This document shows, piece by piece, positions 26,042 through 37,300 of a stretch of 64,000 nt of DNA. Within the stretch, counting starts at the first letter, position 1, and each line of letters opens with the position of its first letter. Made by a program: the position numbers and the translations under genes. The notes beneath the pieces are model-generated. The model saw only the letters and a list, made by a program, of their open reading frames with translations. It searched no databases and was not told where the DNA came from. Where the stretch lies: assembly GCA_013398615.1 (NCBI GenBank), contig VZSR01000690.1, forward strand, positions 481,484-545,483, written 5' to 3'. Origin of the DNA: Brachypodius melanocephalos. Its lineage: Eukaryota; Chordata; Aves; Passeriformes; Pycnonotidae.

Positions 26042-26818
26042 AATTGATGGGAAAGAAAAAAAAAAGAAGAAAAGAACAAGAAAAAAGAAATTAGGTTGAT
26101 TCTAACTAAACAGATAATATCAAATAGAATTTTTGCTAGAAAAAGGGGGAAAAAAGGGTAGGGGAAATTTATTTCCTAACTCTAACCTGAATAGATTTAG
26201 GGTTAAATAATTCTGAATTTTGTCTTAATATGACATAAGTATTATGTTATTTTAATACAAATAACTAGGAAAAATGTTGTTTTGAATTATATTACTAGCT
26301 GAGTGATTAGGGGTGTATATTCCATTTTTTTTTCTTCTCAGCCACTGTAACTTACTGAAGTTTAATGCCTTGAGATACATAGAGGAAGAAATGTGGAGGG
26401 GAAAACCCCACAATTTTGAAGTATAAGTCAAACAGTGATTTAAAAATATTTACCATCAGGTAATAGAGATATGGCACTTTTTCAGTTTTAAAACTGTTTT
26501 CCCTCTCCTCATTTTTCCACCCAGGGGAATTTGAGCTAATGAAATTTCTGTATTGCTTTGTCATGTTTTGAATTTCTTTGAATTCCATGATGGTAAGAGT
26601 TTGAAGGGTTTGTTTAAAAATAAAATAAATGAGCAGGGAGCTAATTGTACATTTAAAATATCAATTTACTCCATATTTATCTGTGAGAAATGTGGCTTTT
26701 CAGTTTCAGGGTCAAATGTTTCAAGTTATTTTAGAATTCTCAACAGCTATTAATTTTTAAAAGGTGGGCATTTGCAACTGCCATTTCATTCAAAAAATAT
26801 AGATTGAGCATTTATACA

Positions 26819-26864
<46 letters not shown>
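26819..26864 (+). repeat. (CT)n microsatellite in NEUROD6 intron 1
   Basis: About 23 CT units with one TTT interruption lie directly before an alternative acceptor CCTATACAG (AG at 26870-26871). The tract is a perfect pyrimidine run and could serve as the polypyrimidine tract for that acceptor. Confidence 0.95.
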
Positions 26865-26867
<3 letters not shown>

Positions 26868-26994
26868 ACAGAGAGCTTACACACAGACAAAAATAAGGTG
26901 CATGAGGCTGTCTGTGTGAGTCGGGAAACTTTAAAAATGAAAATATTTAAATATTGTGCTGGCATTCTTTCAGGTAACTTAAGATTATAGAACC

Positions 26995-28008
26995 ATGTTA
27001 ACACTACCATTTGATGAGTCTGTTGTAATGCCAGAATCCCAGATGTGTAGAAAGTTTCCCAGAGAAAGCGATGACCAAAAGCAAATGAAGAACGCAGAAA
27101 GCTTTTCAAAGCAGATCATCCTCCGAGGAAAGAATATTAAAAGATCTCCTGGAGAAGACACAGAAAAAGAAGAGGAGGAGGAAGAGAGAGAAGAGGAGGA
27201 TGAGAATGGCTTGCCAAGGCGAAGAGGTCTTAGGAAAAAAAAGACGAGCAAGATAAGGATGGAAAGGATTAAATTCAGGCGTCAAGAAGCCAATGCTAGA
27301 GAGAGGAACCGTATGCACGGCCTTAACGACGCTTTGGACAATTTAAGGAAAGTGGTCCCTTGCTATTCTAAAACACAAAAACTGTCCAAAATAGAAACTT
27401 TAAGACTAGCCAAGAACTATATTTGGGCTCTTTCTGAAATACTGCGAATTGGCAAGAGACCTGACCTGCTCACCTTTGTCCAAAACTTGTGCAAGGGTCT
27501 GTCCCAGCCAACTACAAACTTGGTGGCAGGTTGCCTGCAGCTGAATGCCAGAAGTTTCCTAATGGGCCAGGCAGGTGAAGGTGCTCATCATACCCGCACA
27601 CCCTACTCCACCTTCTATCCTCCCTACCATAGCCCGGAGCTTGGCACCCCCACAGGGCATGGGACGCTTGACAACTCTAAGTCGATGAAACCATATAATT
27701 ACTGCAGTGCTTACGAGTCCTTCTATGAAAGCACTTCCCCTGAGTGTGCAAGCCCACAGTTTGAAGGTCCCTTAAGTCCTCCCCCAATTAACTATAATGG
27801 GATATTTTCCCTGAAGCAAGAGGAAAGCTTGGACTATGGCAAAAATTACAATTATGGCATGCATTACTGTGCAGTGCCACCCAGGGGTCCCCTTGGGCAG
27901 AGCTCGATGTTCAGGTTGCCTACAGAGAGCCACTTCCCTTACGACTTACATCTGCGCAACCAGTCTCTCACCATACAAGATGAATTGAATGCAGTTTTTC
28001 ATAATTAA
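26995..28008 (+). CDS. NEUROD6: NEUROD6, neurogenic differentiation factor 6 (class II bHLH transcription factor)
   Basis: This intact 337-codon frame ends in TAA and matches the usual NEUROD6 length. In order it shows an N-terminus starting MLTLPFDESVVMPESQMCRK, an acidic run of Glu/Asp (about residues 54-70), a basic nuclear-localisation-like stretch (about 75-88, RRRGLRKKK), and the bHLH domain (about 94-150). The basic region reads ANARERNRMHGLNDALDNLR, with the E-box-contacting Glu and Arg in ERNR; helix 2 contains KIETLRLAKNYIWALSEIL. The NeuroD-specific C-terminal domain follows, with the family motif LSPPPINYNGIF near 260-271. The protein is known as a nuclear factor that binds CANNTG E-boxes as a heterodimer with E-proteins and acts in differentiation of cortical excitatory neurons. 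The start is fixed by an in-frame TAA 15 bases upstream (26980-26982) and an A at -3. All coding sequence lies in one exon, as expected for the NeuroD family. No frameshift or missing key residue is seen; residues about 21-60 look the most divergent from the mammalian protein as I remember it. Confidence 0.98.
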   Translation: MLTLPFDESVVMPESQMCRKFPRESDDQKQMKNAESFSKQIILRGKNIKRSPGEDTEKEEEEEEREEEDENGLPRRRGLRKKKTSKIRMERIKFRRQEANARERNRMHGLNDALDNLRKVVPCYSKTQKLSKIETLRLAKNYIWALSEILRIGKRPDLLTFVQNLCKGLSQPTTNLVAGCLQLNARSFLMGQAGEGAHHTRTPYSTFYPPYHSPELGTPTGHGTLDNSKSMKPYNYCSAYESFYESTSPECASPQFEGPLSPPPINYNGIFSLKQEESLDYGKNYNYGMHYCAVPPRGPLGQSSMFRLPTESHFPYDLHLRNQSLTIQDELNAVFHN

Positions 28009-28340
28009 TGAGGAAAATTAAAATAAACAGTGGTCATTCACCTCCCCATCTAATTAAGAGCAAGCAGATGCTTAGGCACTGCATAATTGGGCACTGCACA
28101 ATTCTATTTAAAATGCTTACTAGTTCCTAAAGTGTGTTTCAACTATTGTGAGGATTTTCTATGTATTAACAGGCCCTTTTTATTATAAGTATTTTTTTGT
28201 CTGTAATCACTGTGAGAATATGTTTCCTCCCAGAGGTTTTCTCCTTCATTTTTAACTTTTTATTTTCCTATTTGTTTTATTTGTTGAGCAGTGTGTCTGA
28301 ATAATGTTACTGAAATAAAAGCATACACACTGTGTAAAGT
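28009..28340 (+). other. NEUROD6: NEUROD6 3' UTR
   Basis: An AT-rich stretch of about 330 bases runs from the stop codon to just beyond the first good poly(A) signal. It contains T-runs and ATTTA-like pieces that could affect mRNA stability. The cleavage site is inferred, not seen. Further AATAAA-type hexamers occur downstream, so a longer 3' UTR cannot be excluded. Confidence 0.6.
28314..28319 (+). promoter_or_regulatory. NEUROD6: Poly(A) signal AATAAA of NEUROD6
   Basis: This canonical hexamer lies 306 bases after the stop codon. It is followed within about 25 bases by GT/T-rich sequence (TGTGTAAAGTCAATGTCT), the expected downstream element. It is the first canonical AATAAA with a convincing downstream element after the coding region. 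Confidence 0.7.
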
Positions 28341-31300
28341 CAATGTCTATTTTGATTGTATAGTAATTATACAAATGCATGTTACTGAAATCAGATTTTT
28401 AAAAAGTATGTATTTATAATTGGTAGAAAATATATATTATGTATTCAAGGAGAACTGGATTTAAGGTGTTAAGAACTTTGAAGTAATTATCCAGAACTGA
28501 GATGGGCTTGCAATATGCAGAGGTGAGAGGGCAGCAATATTGAAAGCTATGCAAAAAATAAAAGGCAAACAAACAAAAAAACAAAATAATTTTTGGGTTG
28601 TTGGTTTTTGGTAAACTAAGGAAAAACAGTGATTGTCATTGACATTATTCACCCTGACTTTAGAGTATTGCTGACAGGGGTCACACGATCATATTTAGAA
28701 GATGTTGTCAAAAATTTTCCTCAGTTATTTTGACCAGCATTTTTTATTTGTATTACTATGACTTCAGATGTAAAGGTTTGTTATAAAAATGTATAACTGT
28801 GGTTTCTCACTGCGTACTTAAAATGCAATTAAAGATAGATGTTTCCACTTTTAAAATACATCTATTAGCTGTGATACTGTATTGTGTCTGGTACTTATTA
28901 TTTCATAGTGTATAGCTGCTTTTGGTCTTGCCTACACACACCTTTCTTCCCAGGACACTCATAATGCTCAAGTCTAGAGTTGGAAGTCAAGAATTATCAG
29001 GGTGAACCTCATGCTATTTTTAGAATGATGTATTAGTGATGCAGTAGATTCAAAATACCACATGAATAGCTGTGTGCTAAATGAAATGCAAGTTATGGGA
29101 AGACAGTAACTTTAAATCTCAATGAAATGGTGAACTTCATATGAGGAAGGGCCCTGAGATAACACACAGAACACTAGCTTGCTCCTGCAGCTCTGGCTTG
29201 TGGGCTGGAGCATGAGAATCATAAGAACTTCTGAGAAAAGGAATTCCTGGAGACTGCTAAACTTAATGTGGAGTGAAAAAACAGCACCAGTACACTACAG
29301 ATATGTATACAAATCCATGTCAGTTCAGCAGCTACAGAGGTCTGCAGAGTCCTGCACACCTTAAAAGAGCTGAGCTTAGCTGAGCCTCAGCTGTTTTCTA
29401 ACCAGCTATAGCTATTTATCTGTAAGCTCATGTGTGACAAAATGAAAGAACCATTGCTCTAAAAGCCAAGAACCTTTAAACCTCTGAATAACCAAGACCT
29501 CTTTATTATGATGGATAAACAGGAGTCATCTGACATGCAGAAGTATTCTGCTCTGAACGAGGAGGGAATACTTTTTTAAAAGCTGTATAAAAAATACAAA
29601 TTTCACATGCAAGTTGGAAGCTCCTGGCTGAATCACAGTCTGGATTGTTAAGGACACATCAGTCTCAGAGCCTCACTTGAGTACACAGCTGGACAAAGGG
29701 GATGGGCCAATTTCTCCTGATAATTTGCCTAATGTCACAAGCAAGACTTGTTGCAAACATTCTGCCCTGCCAAGAATTGAAGCTCCCTCAGGACAACCAC
29801 AGCCTGAAGTTCATTTCTTCTAAGTAAGACTAGACTGCCCCTAAAGGAAAGGGGTAACATGTCCCTAAATTTGTATCAGGGTCTAAATGCTTTCAGGCTT
29901 GCAGGGGTAGGGGAACAAGCTTGGGATTTTATTCAACCAATATCCTCTCTAGGAACAGATATGACACCAAAATGGCATCTTTTGGAGCAGAGTCTTGGGC
30001 CAAATTTCAGGGATTTGGCTCAGGATCATCTCCCATTTTCTCAGGGTCAGGCATGGAAGGCACATGATGAAAGGTGATGGTGATGACTGTCAACTCAAAA
30101 GCATGCCCAGGTGTTCTGCACTGAATATAGGAGGGATTTGGGAAAAAAGGAGACTCTAAAATAGATTGCATTTGCTGTTCCTCAGAATTACCTGATATTT
30201 GGCAAGGCATGGAAAGGTGGTGGAAGAGAGAAGGGGGGAAAGCCAGTCGATGAGGTGAAAGCATATAACCTTGGGCACAGATTCATGCACACTGAGAAAT
30301 AATAATACATAACAAGGAGCTGTAGGCAAGAGGGCCCAGAAACAGGAGATCATTTTGGGGAGGGGGGAGCGGCAAATACCTCCACTGAGCATTTTCAGCA
30401 AACTTATCTAATCAATTTTACTAAGAGAAGCCTCTTCTAGGAGGCTGAAACTTCACCAAGTACTTCAGTACTGCCTCGCTGCACAGGGGGAGAGTCTTTG
30501 CTTAAGTTGAGGGTGGTGAGAGGAGGCAGCTGTAAAGTCCTGCACTACCTACAGAAATGCCTACCGCAACAGATCCAGCAGGAACCCAAGGGGTGTTCAG
30601 TCTTCAGGCTCTGTGATCTGGGGGTCTCCAACCCTGTGGCCTTGTATTAACTCAATAACTCACGGGCCGGTTCCTGTTTCCCCTTCTGGCAGCAGAGACA
30701 AAGGAAAAGGAGAATAAAATCCCTGACAGTTTGGATCTTTCTCGCTCATTCCCACAACAGATGGGGAGGCAGTTTGCAGCCAAATTCCCCCTCTGGTAGC
30801 TCAAGGCAAGAACCACGCTTGCTCAGGGCATTGCAAGTTGGAAAGTCACTCTACAATAAATAATGAAACAAGTAATAGGAAAATATTGAGATGGCATAAA
30901 AACCCTCCAACATTCTCTTTCTAGGAGAGTATGGATTATTTAGAGATATGGAGGTAGGAAACTCCCTCGAGAGCAGGCTCTCTTGCATACCCTCTTATGC
31001 ACACAACAAACATTTCTGTGCTCCTTCGCTGGCCAGTCACAGAATAAAAAGGTGCTCCAAGCTCTGACGTGATTTATAAAAGTCTTTGAAGATGCTCTAT
31101 TTTATGGAAAAAATCTGAGTGCTAATAAAGGTCTGGTCTTTTAAAATCACAGGAATAAAAGCCAATGGGTTTCTTACTCATTATCTCCGCTTTCTGAGGT
31201 TTGTCTCCTTTCAATCCCTTTCGTACAGCAAAAAAACTTGCTCAGTTCTGTGTGTCTTGTTCTCCTCCTCACTGCCTTCAATTTCTTGAGGATAGAATTA

Positions 31301-34300
31301 TGTAAAAGAGTAACTGCTTCAGAAAACTTAGGTGAGAAATTTCTATTGTTCCGTGCTCTTTAGCACAAAATACTGAAACCTTCTGTCATTTTAGAGATGG
31401 GAACCCCAAAGCTGGCAGAAGAAGAGCTATTTAATTTGTGGCTTTGTTACACAGTGGAACTCTTTGCCATTTATTATTTCCCAGAATAACATATTAGTGT
31501 GATTTTTTTAAAAAGCATTGTGTTTTTATATGGTATTGGAAATATGCTAATCATTTAAAAATGACTGTACTGGTTCAGATTAATTATCCATCTGACCTAA
31601 TACCCATTTTTAATATGAGAGCATAAAAAAGTTGTCCAAATGTGTCAAAGAGGGCAGGGAAAATGTTCTTCTTCTTCTTTTTTCTTTTTTTTTTTAACTA
31701 ATAAAACTACTGTAAAATAAACTAGGCATAATGTTCCCGTCTTGTTGAAGACAGAGATGTGCCTGAATTGGAAAAAGGGTCAGGAGGCATAATAGTGTAC
31801 TGTAGTGTTAGCACCCTTTCCTCTGCAACACTGGACTCATCAGTAATCACTGAGTAGGATACACTGGGTAGTACTAGGTGATACCACTTAACACCATGCC
31901 AAGAAAAATCTCATCCAGAGTACAATTTAGAGCCAGTGGCCCAAGCCCCAGTCCTACAAATCGCAGTGAGACCCAATGAGACTACCAAGAGAGAGGTAGG
32001 GGCAGCCACTGCTTTTCCAGACCTCAGTGGAGATCTCAAAGGTTTTCTGAATTACAGTAGAGAGATCCTTGTTTTAGGACACATCCTGACTATAGTCCTT
32101 TTGGGACTGTCTGCATTTTTTCATTCTATAGCTATTTCTACATAGATTTTTAAAATGTATGGAGATTACACAAGGACAAAGATGATGGATTTTTTTTTTC
32201 TATACTAGCAATTCCCTCTCCCATTTTTTATCCCTACTTTATTCCTTCTCTGCCTTGCCTATAGGGCTCTCAAATGGCAGCAATTAAGTGAAATGCCATC
32301 AATAAAGATGAATGAAATCCCAGTGTAATACATGGCAGAATCTTTCCTTGCAAAAGCAAAACTGAAAATCTTTGCATGGTTTTGTTTATCAGATTGTGAA
32401 TCTAGCTTAGCTGTGGTTATATTTTATGGTCAAAAGGTCAAAGCAGGTTTAATCCTAGTACAAAAATCCTTCAGCCTTTGCTGTATTAGTAGTGGATACA
32501 GTGTTGCTTTAGACTGAATTGTCAGGAAAGCAGCTTCCTTTACAAAATTTCAGCAATTTTCGAATTAAGAAGAAACAAACAAACAACTCTCAGTAATCTG
32601 GCTGTGGGTCTCCCAGAGCTGAACCATGGCAGCAGGTTTTGATTTTGCTCTGGAGAGGCACAGATCAGCATGGTGAACAGCTGGCACCGTGCCACTTCAG
32701 AATTTCGAGGGCAGACCTGTCATATCTCACTGATACAATTCTAAGTACAGCATGCAGGGCTGCCATGCAGAATCACACTCCCAAGCCTTCTCCATCACAC
32801 AGAGCAAATAATCTTACAAAATTCTTCTATGCTATGCCAAAAGGATAGCATGTTTTCCTATAGAGCTTTCTCCGTCATCTCAGAGGATCTGCAAGAATGA
32901 GCTAGGAAAAGGGAAAGGCAAATTTGCAAGCAAAGGAGCTCTGGGGGGAATTTTTTTTTTCTTCTTTTTTTTGGTAATGTCTACAGTGTGGACTCCCTAT
33001 GACTGGGTTTGACTTGGCAACAGCTGCAAAGGTTGTTACAGAACGGTAAAGAGATTTCCTCCCCCTACTTCCTGAAAACACCATTTCTTTTGACTGTTTC
33101 CTTGTCACTTGCTCCTTACGCTAACACATTTACCCCTGTAACTGCATTACTTGCATTATTTAATTCTATTCTTGCATGACTTAATTCTACACCATGTTTG
33201 GAGGACATATCTGGTTGTAGCTGAAAATCTACACTACTTCAGGAGGCTAAAAAAATATTTGCTAGAAAAAAGTGATGCTTATGATTGGTTGTTTTTATAG
33301 GATATTCAGTATATTCTCATCCTCACACCAGTCTTGTGAGCATTTTACTTTCTGATACTCTGGGGATTTTTTGCACTTATGTAGAACATTGCTAAACAGG
33401 TCCGAGGGTTCCCCCCCACCCCGCCCTTAGCAATTTTTTAAAACTGCAGTTGATTAGTACATGAAATCATATTTTTGAAACTGATGACATTTCCTGATAT
33501 ATAAGAATGCCCACATGTAAAATGTCATTATTTCTGAAGTGTTTGGACATTCTGTTTGCAAATGCAAAATCTAATAATCAGCTGAATTGGAGGTCTTTGT
33601 ATGGTTAGAGAATACAGGTTAAACCACAGAATATATCATAAATTTTGTACTCCTGAAAGCAGGAACATTAGGACTTGGGTCCACTCTTGTTCTGTTGGAA
33701 TTCAGCAGATACCAGGTTAGAGTCTAAATCACATGGGAAGATAGGCATAGCCTTATCCACGATGTTATTTATTTACAGACACATGAGCAGATGCATAATG
33801 CTCAGATGCAACTAAAATGACATTTCAGTTGGGCAGATCGCTTGCAAACAAAGAGACTCTGACAGGATCCTCCTCAGAATCCAGGCAGAGGCCAACATGA
33901 ATGGTAGTCTATATTTGCCCCAGACAGGGAGAAGTGCCTGTAGCAACAAAATGCATTGTCTAGACATGGAGAACACCAGAAGCAGGACTCCTGCTAATTT
34001 CAATAATTAAGCAACTGAGATTACATTCCCAAGTTCTAAAGGAGAATTCATGTCAGCCATGATGAAAAGTCCTTTCCTTCTCGATTTACAAGGAGAGCTG
34101 TTCTTGGGCTTAGCATCTTTGTCTTGGTAACAGGCATTACTTTAGAAAAGTAAATATTTTCCCCACAATAGATATAATAACCATTTTAGTTCACAGCCAT
34201 CAGTTTACATATAGAGGCACACCTACACCCATTGGTACAGATTTTGCAGGTTTCCACCAGAAAGTGGGGAAAATAATTTGAATGCATGTAGTTATAATTA

Positions 34301-37300
34301 TTTTGATGCCAAAATTCCATAAAATTTATTAATGCTGTAAGACGGTGAGTGAATAGCCATTCAATATGTAGGGGTACAAGTTGTCAGGTGTTCAGATACA
34401 CAAATTTTCAGTCAATGGATTCAAATTAGTCGTAACCATCATGTTCCCACTAGTCCTAAATTTCATATATTCTTATTCTTACTACACTCTCAGTTTTTCC
34501 CTTATTCAATTAAATAATAGAAGCCTAGCTAAAAGGGTAAACCTGTCCCTGTGCCTCATCTCACACTCTCACTATAGGAGACTCTTAAGGTAACTAAGGC
34601 CAGAAATCAGAATTACAAACATTGCAGCCACAGAAACACAGGCCTAACATAAAAAGTGATGCAGGATGTGAACAGACATCACCAGAGGTATGACAACATC
34701 TCTCCTAATAGATAGAGTAATAATTCAATGCAAGATGCACTGCAGCACCCAGCAGAAACACAGGTGAGAAAACTTCTGTGAGGAAAAAGCAAGTTTGTGG
34801 TCATAACAAAGTCAGCTAATTACTTCCTCAGAGACAGTCACATTATATGTGAGCTGGAGTTCCAGTCTGCTTTGCCTGGACAATATGTCCCAAATACAAC
34901 TCTGTCCATTCCCATTATGAATGAGTTGGTTGCTTCACACAGCAGGTCATCTACCCCATAACAGCTACTTCAGCCTTCGTGCTGGATTTACAGCTGAGCG
35001 TGCAAAAGATGCCATAGAGGAGATTATGCTGCTGTACCATACATCCACATCTTACTCAGTCACAGGTTCCCTGTAGCCTCAGGTACTCACACAGATGTCA
35101 GCATGTTTTGTAAAATGGTGACTCTGCCATGAGTAATGGTCTCTACCACAGGCACAGCCTTATGGAAAAGCTCTTCATTTAATATATGCCTAGTGGCCTC
35201 CATGAGTGATTAACAGTACATACTGCTTGAGTGCAGTATCTCATTGATGCTGTGGTCATATTCCCTTAACTCTTTTTGCTATCCATGTGTTGGGATGTTT
35301 CTTCCCTTCAAATTTAGCATTCTTCTGGGCAAAAATAACACTACAGAATTAGTTTTAATGTATTAATTATATTTTTAATGAATTAGGCATAAGAGAACAT
35401 ATTTTATATTGGGATCATGCACATTTCTGGCAGTCCTAGACTACAAGCCAATCTCCTCTGTCTTTTTAAAGTCATCAATAAGTTGCCTGCGAAGAAACTT
35501 CTCCTCCAAAAAGGATAAGTTATTGGCAAGGAAGGACTGCACACAAGGAGCTCAGATATCCTAGATCAATGTTATACCTGCCCCTTCTCTTCTGCAGGCC
35601 AGTATGTGTGAAGGTAGTGGTAGACGAAACAGTCTTTGCTTGGTTTTTCCATTTCATCTCTGATTTACCCCAGTTCCTGCATCATGTACAGGTAATCTGG
35701 TCATCAGTTCACTCTATTGCTCTGTGACAATTTACTTTTAAATATCTAGAGAATTACCAAATAAAGTCAGTCTCAAATTAGAATCTAGCATTTATTTTTT
35801 TAAGAAAAAATCTTCAGACTTTTTCCTAAATGTATTTAAATTTTACCAGTGAACAAGATGCTGGTTATTAAAAAGTAATTCTGGATAAATTAGCTTGCAG
35901 CTACAAAATTAATGTAATTCATTTATTACTTGCAGCCACAAATCAAAACGTTGTTAGCACTGCTGCATGCAATTTAATATGCACAGTAAGTTTCCATATG
36001 GTTTCAATTTTAGGTTCCCTGGTCACTACAGAAACTCATTTGCAGAATGGTATGTAGGCATATGAAATCGGCTGGTGCTTACTGGAAGAAAAGCTGGTCA
36101 GGATGGTTCCTACAGGCACAACAGTCCAAAAATGTCCCAAACCACTAACACCACTTGAGATTATCATATCTGCCTAAGACTGAGGAGTATCTACACTCAT
36201 TCACAGAACTACAGATTTAACCAGTGCCTATTTTAAAAAGAACTGCTATTACCATAGTCAGAACTGCTATTTACCAGTTCATCCTCCTAACCATGAAAGC
36301 ATATTTTTTAAAAGCACTGAGCACTCAATATCTCTTTTAGAAGCAACAGGATCAAAATATAATAAGATGTTACAACTTCAGCTTTACCAAGCTTAAAAAA
36401 AGGTCTACAAAATTTACAAACAACTGAAAAGGCTAAATTTTGATAAGGATATATGCACTGTGATTAGCTTGAACACATCAACTAGATAAAGGCAATATGC
36501 TGCACATACATTTCATTATCAGTCATCTTGTCGCAGAACATTTTCATGATTGAATGAGAAACAGTGATTGTTTTCAAAGTCATCTCTCTTACCTTCTTCA
36601 ACTATGCCAAATTCCAGCAAGACCAACCTCATTTTTCACTTAAAAAACCTGCTGGAGAGTGATTACAGTGGATTTATGCCCCCAGATTCAAGTCTGATTG
36701 ATGGATTACCCGACTAAGAGCAAGAGCAATAAACCAAGTTCTTTGCAAATAAGAGCAGGCCATGAACACCAGCATCCCATGCCGCAGCTCTATGCACTAA
36801 ATTGCAAGCTTGCACAGGTCACAATATCACTTATTCCTTCCCTCTTTCTCCTTCTTGAAAAAATCCATTCAACGAAGCATATCTTATAACCAAAGCAAGA
36901 TATTTCAAAGCATTTTTGCTTTGTTGGAAATTTTCTGGTAGATTAAATTGTCAGATTCCCAGCATGCTGTCTCTTTTTTTTCAAACTGGCACCAGCTGTG
37001 GCATGGTGATCAACACCAACGGTAAATAAGGCCAAAATCGTCAGCACAGAATTTTTTTCATTAACAGTGCTTGGAACTGACACGTGTTTGATAAATCAGC
37101 ATCACTTTTGGTTTACCATTGTTTGTCTATGCCTGGATTTCACTTATAGCTGGGAAACCACATCCAGCACAACACCAGTTTTATCAAAACTCAGAATAAA
37201 AAGGCATGGAGCTGGGGCAGAAAAAGAGGCTTTCACATCCTGAGACCGTAGTACCTCAAGTAACAGCCTGGAAATACCTATCAAAAGCATGAGCGCAATC

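Larger units (their letters stand above)
25536..26973 (+). other. NEUROD6: NEUROD6 intron 1
   Basis: The interval runs from the proposed donor to the acceptor GGCATTCTTTCAG/GTAACTT, 21 bases before the start codon. A second plausible acceptor (CCTATACAG/AGAGC) ends at 26871, directly after a (CT)n tract, and would shorten the intron by 102 bases. The intron also holds a C tract (26023-26041) followed by an A/G-rich stretch (26050-26091). A 114-codon open frame at 25750-26094 lies in it, but it ends in low-complexity sequence and is not supported as a gene. Confidence 0.5.

Noticed and set aside
25750..26094. 114-codon plus-strand frame inside NEUROD6 intron 1
   Set aside because: Lies between the proposed donor and acceptor, ends in C and A/G low-complexity sequence, and shows no domain.
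26985..27318. Minus-strand frames opposite the NEUROD6 acidic region
   Set aside because: Shadow frames caused by the GAG/GAA-rich acidic stretch on the coding strand.
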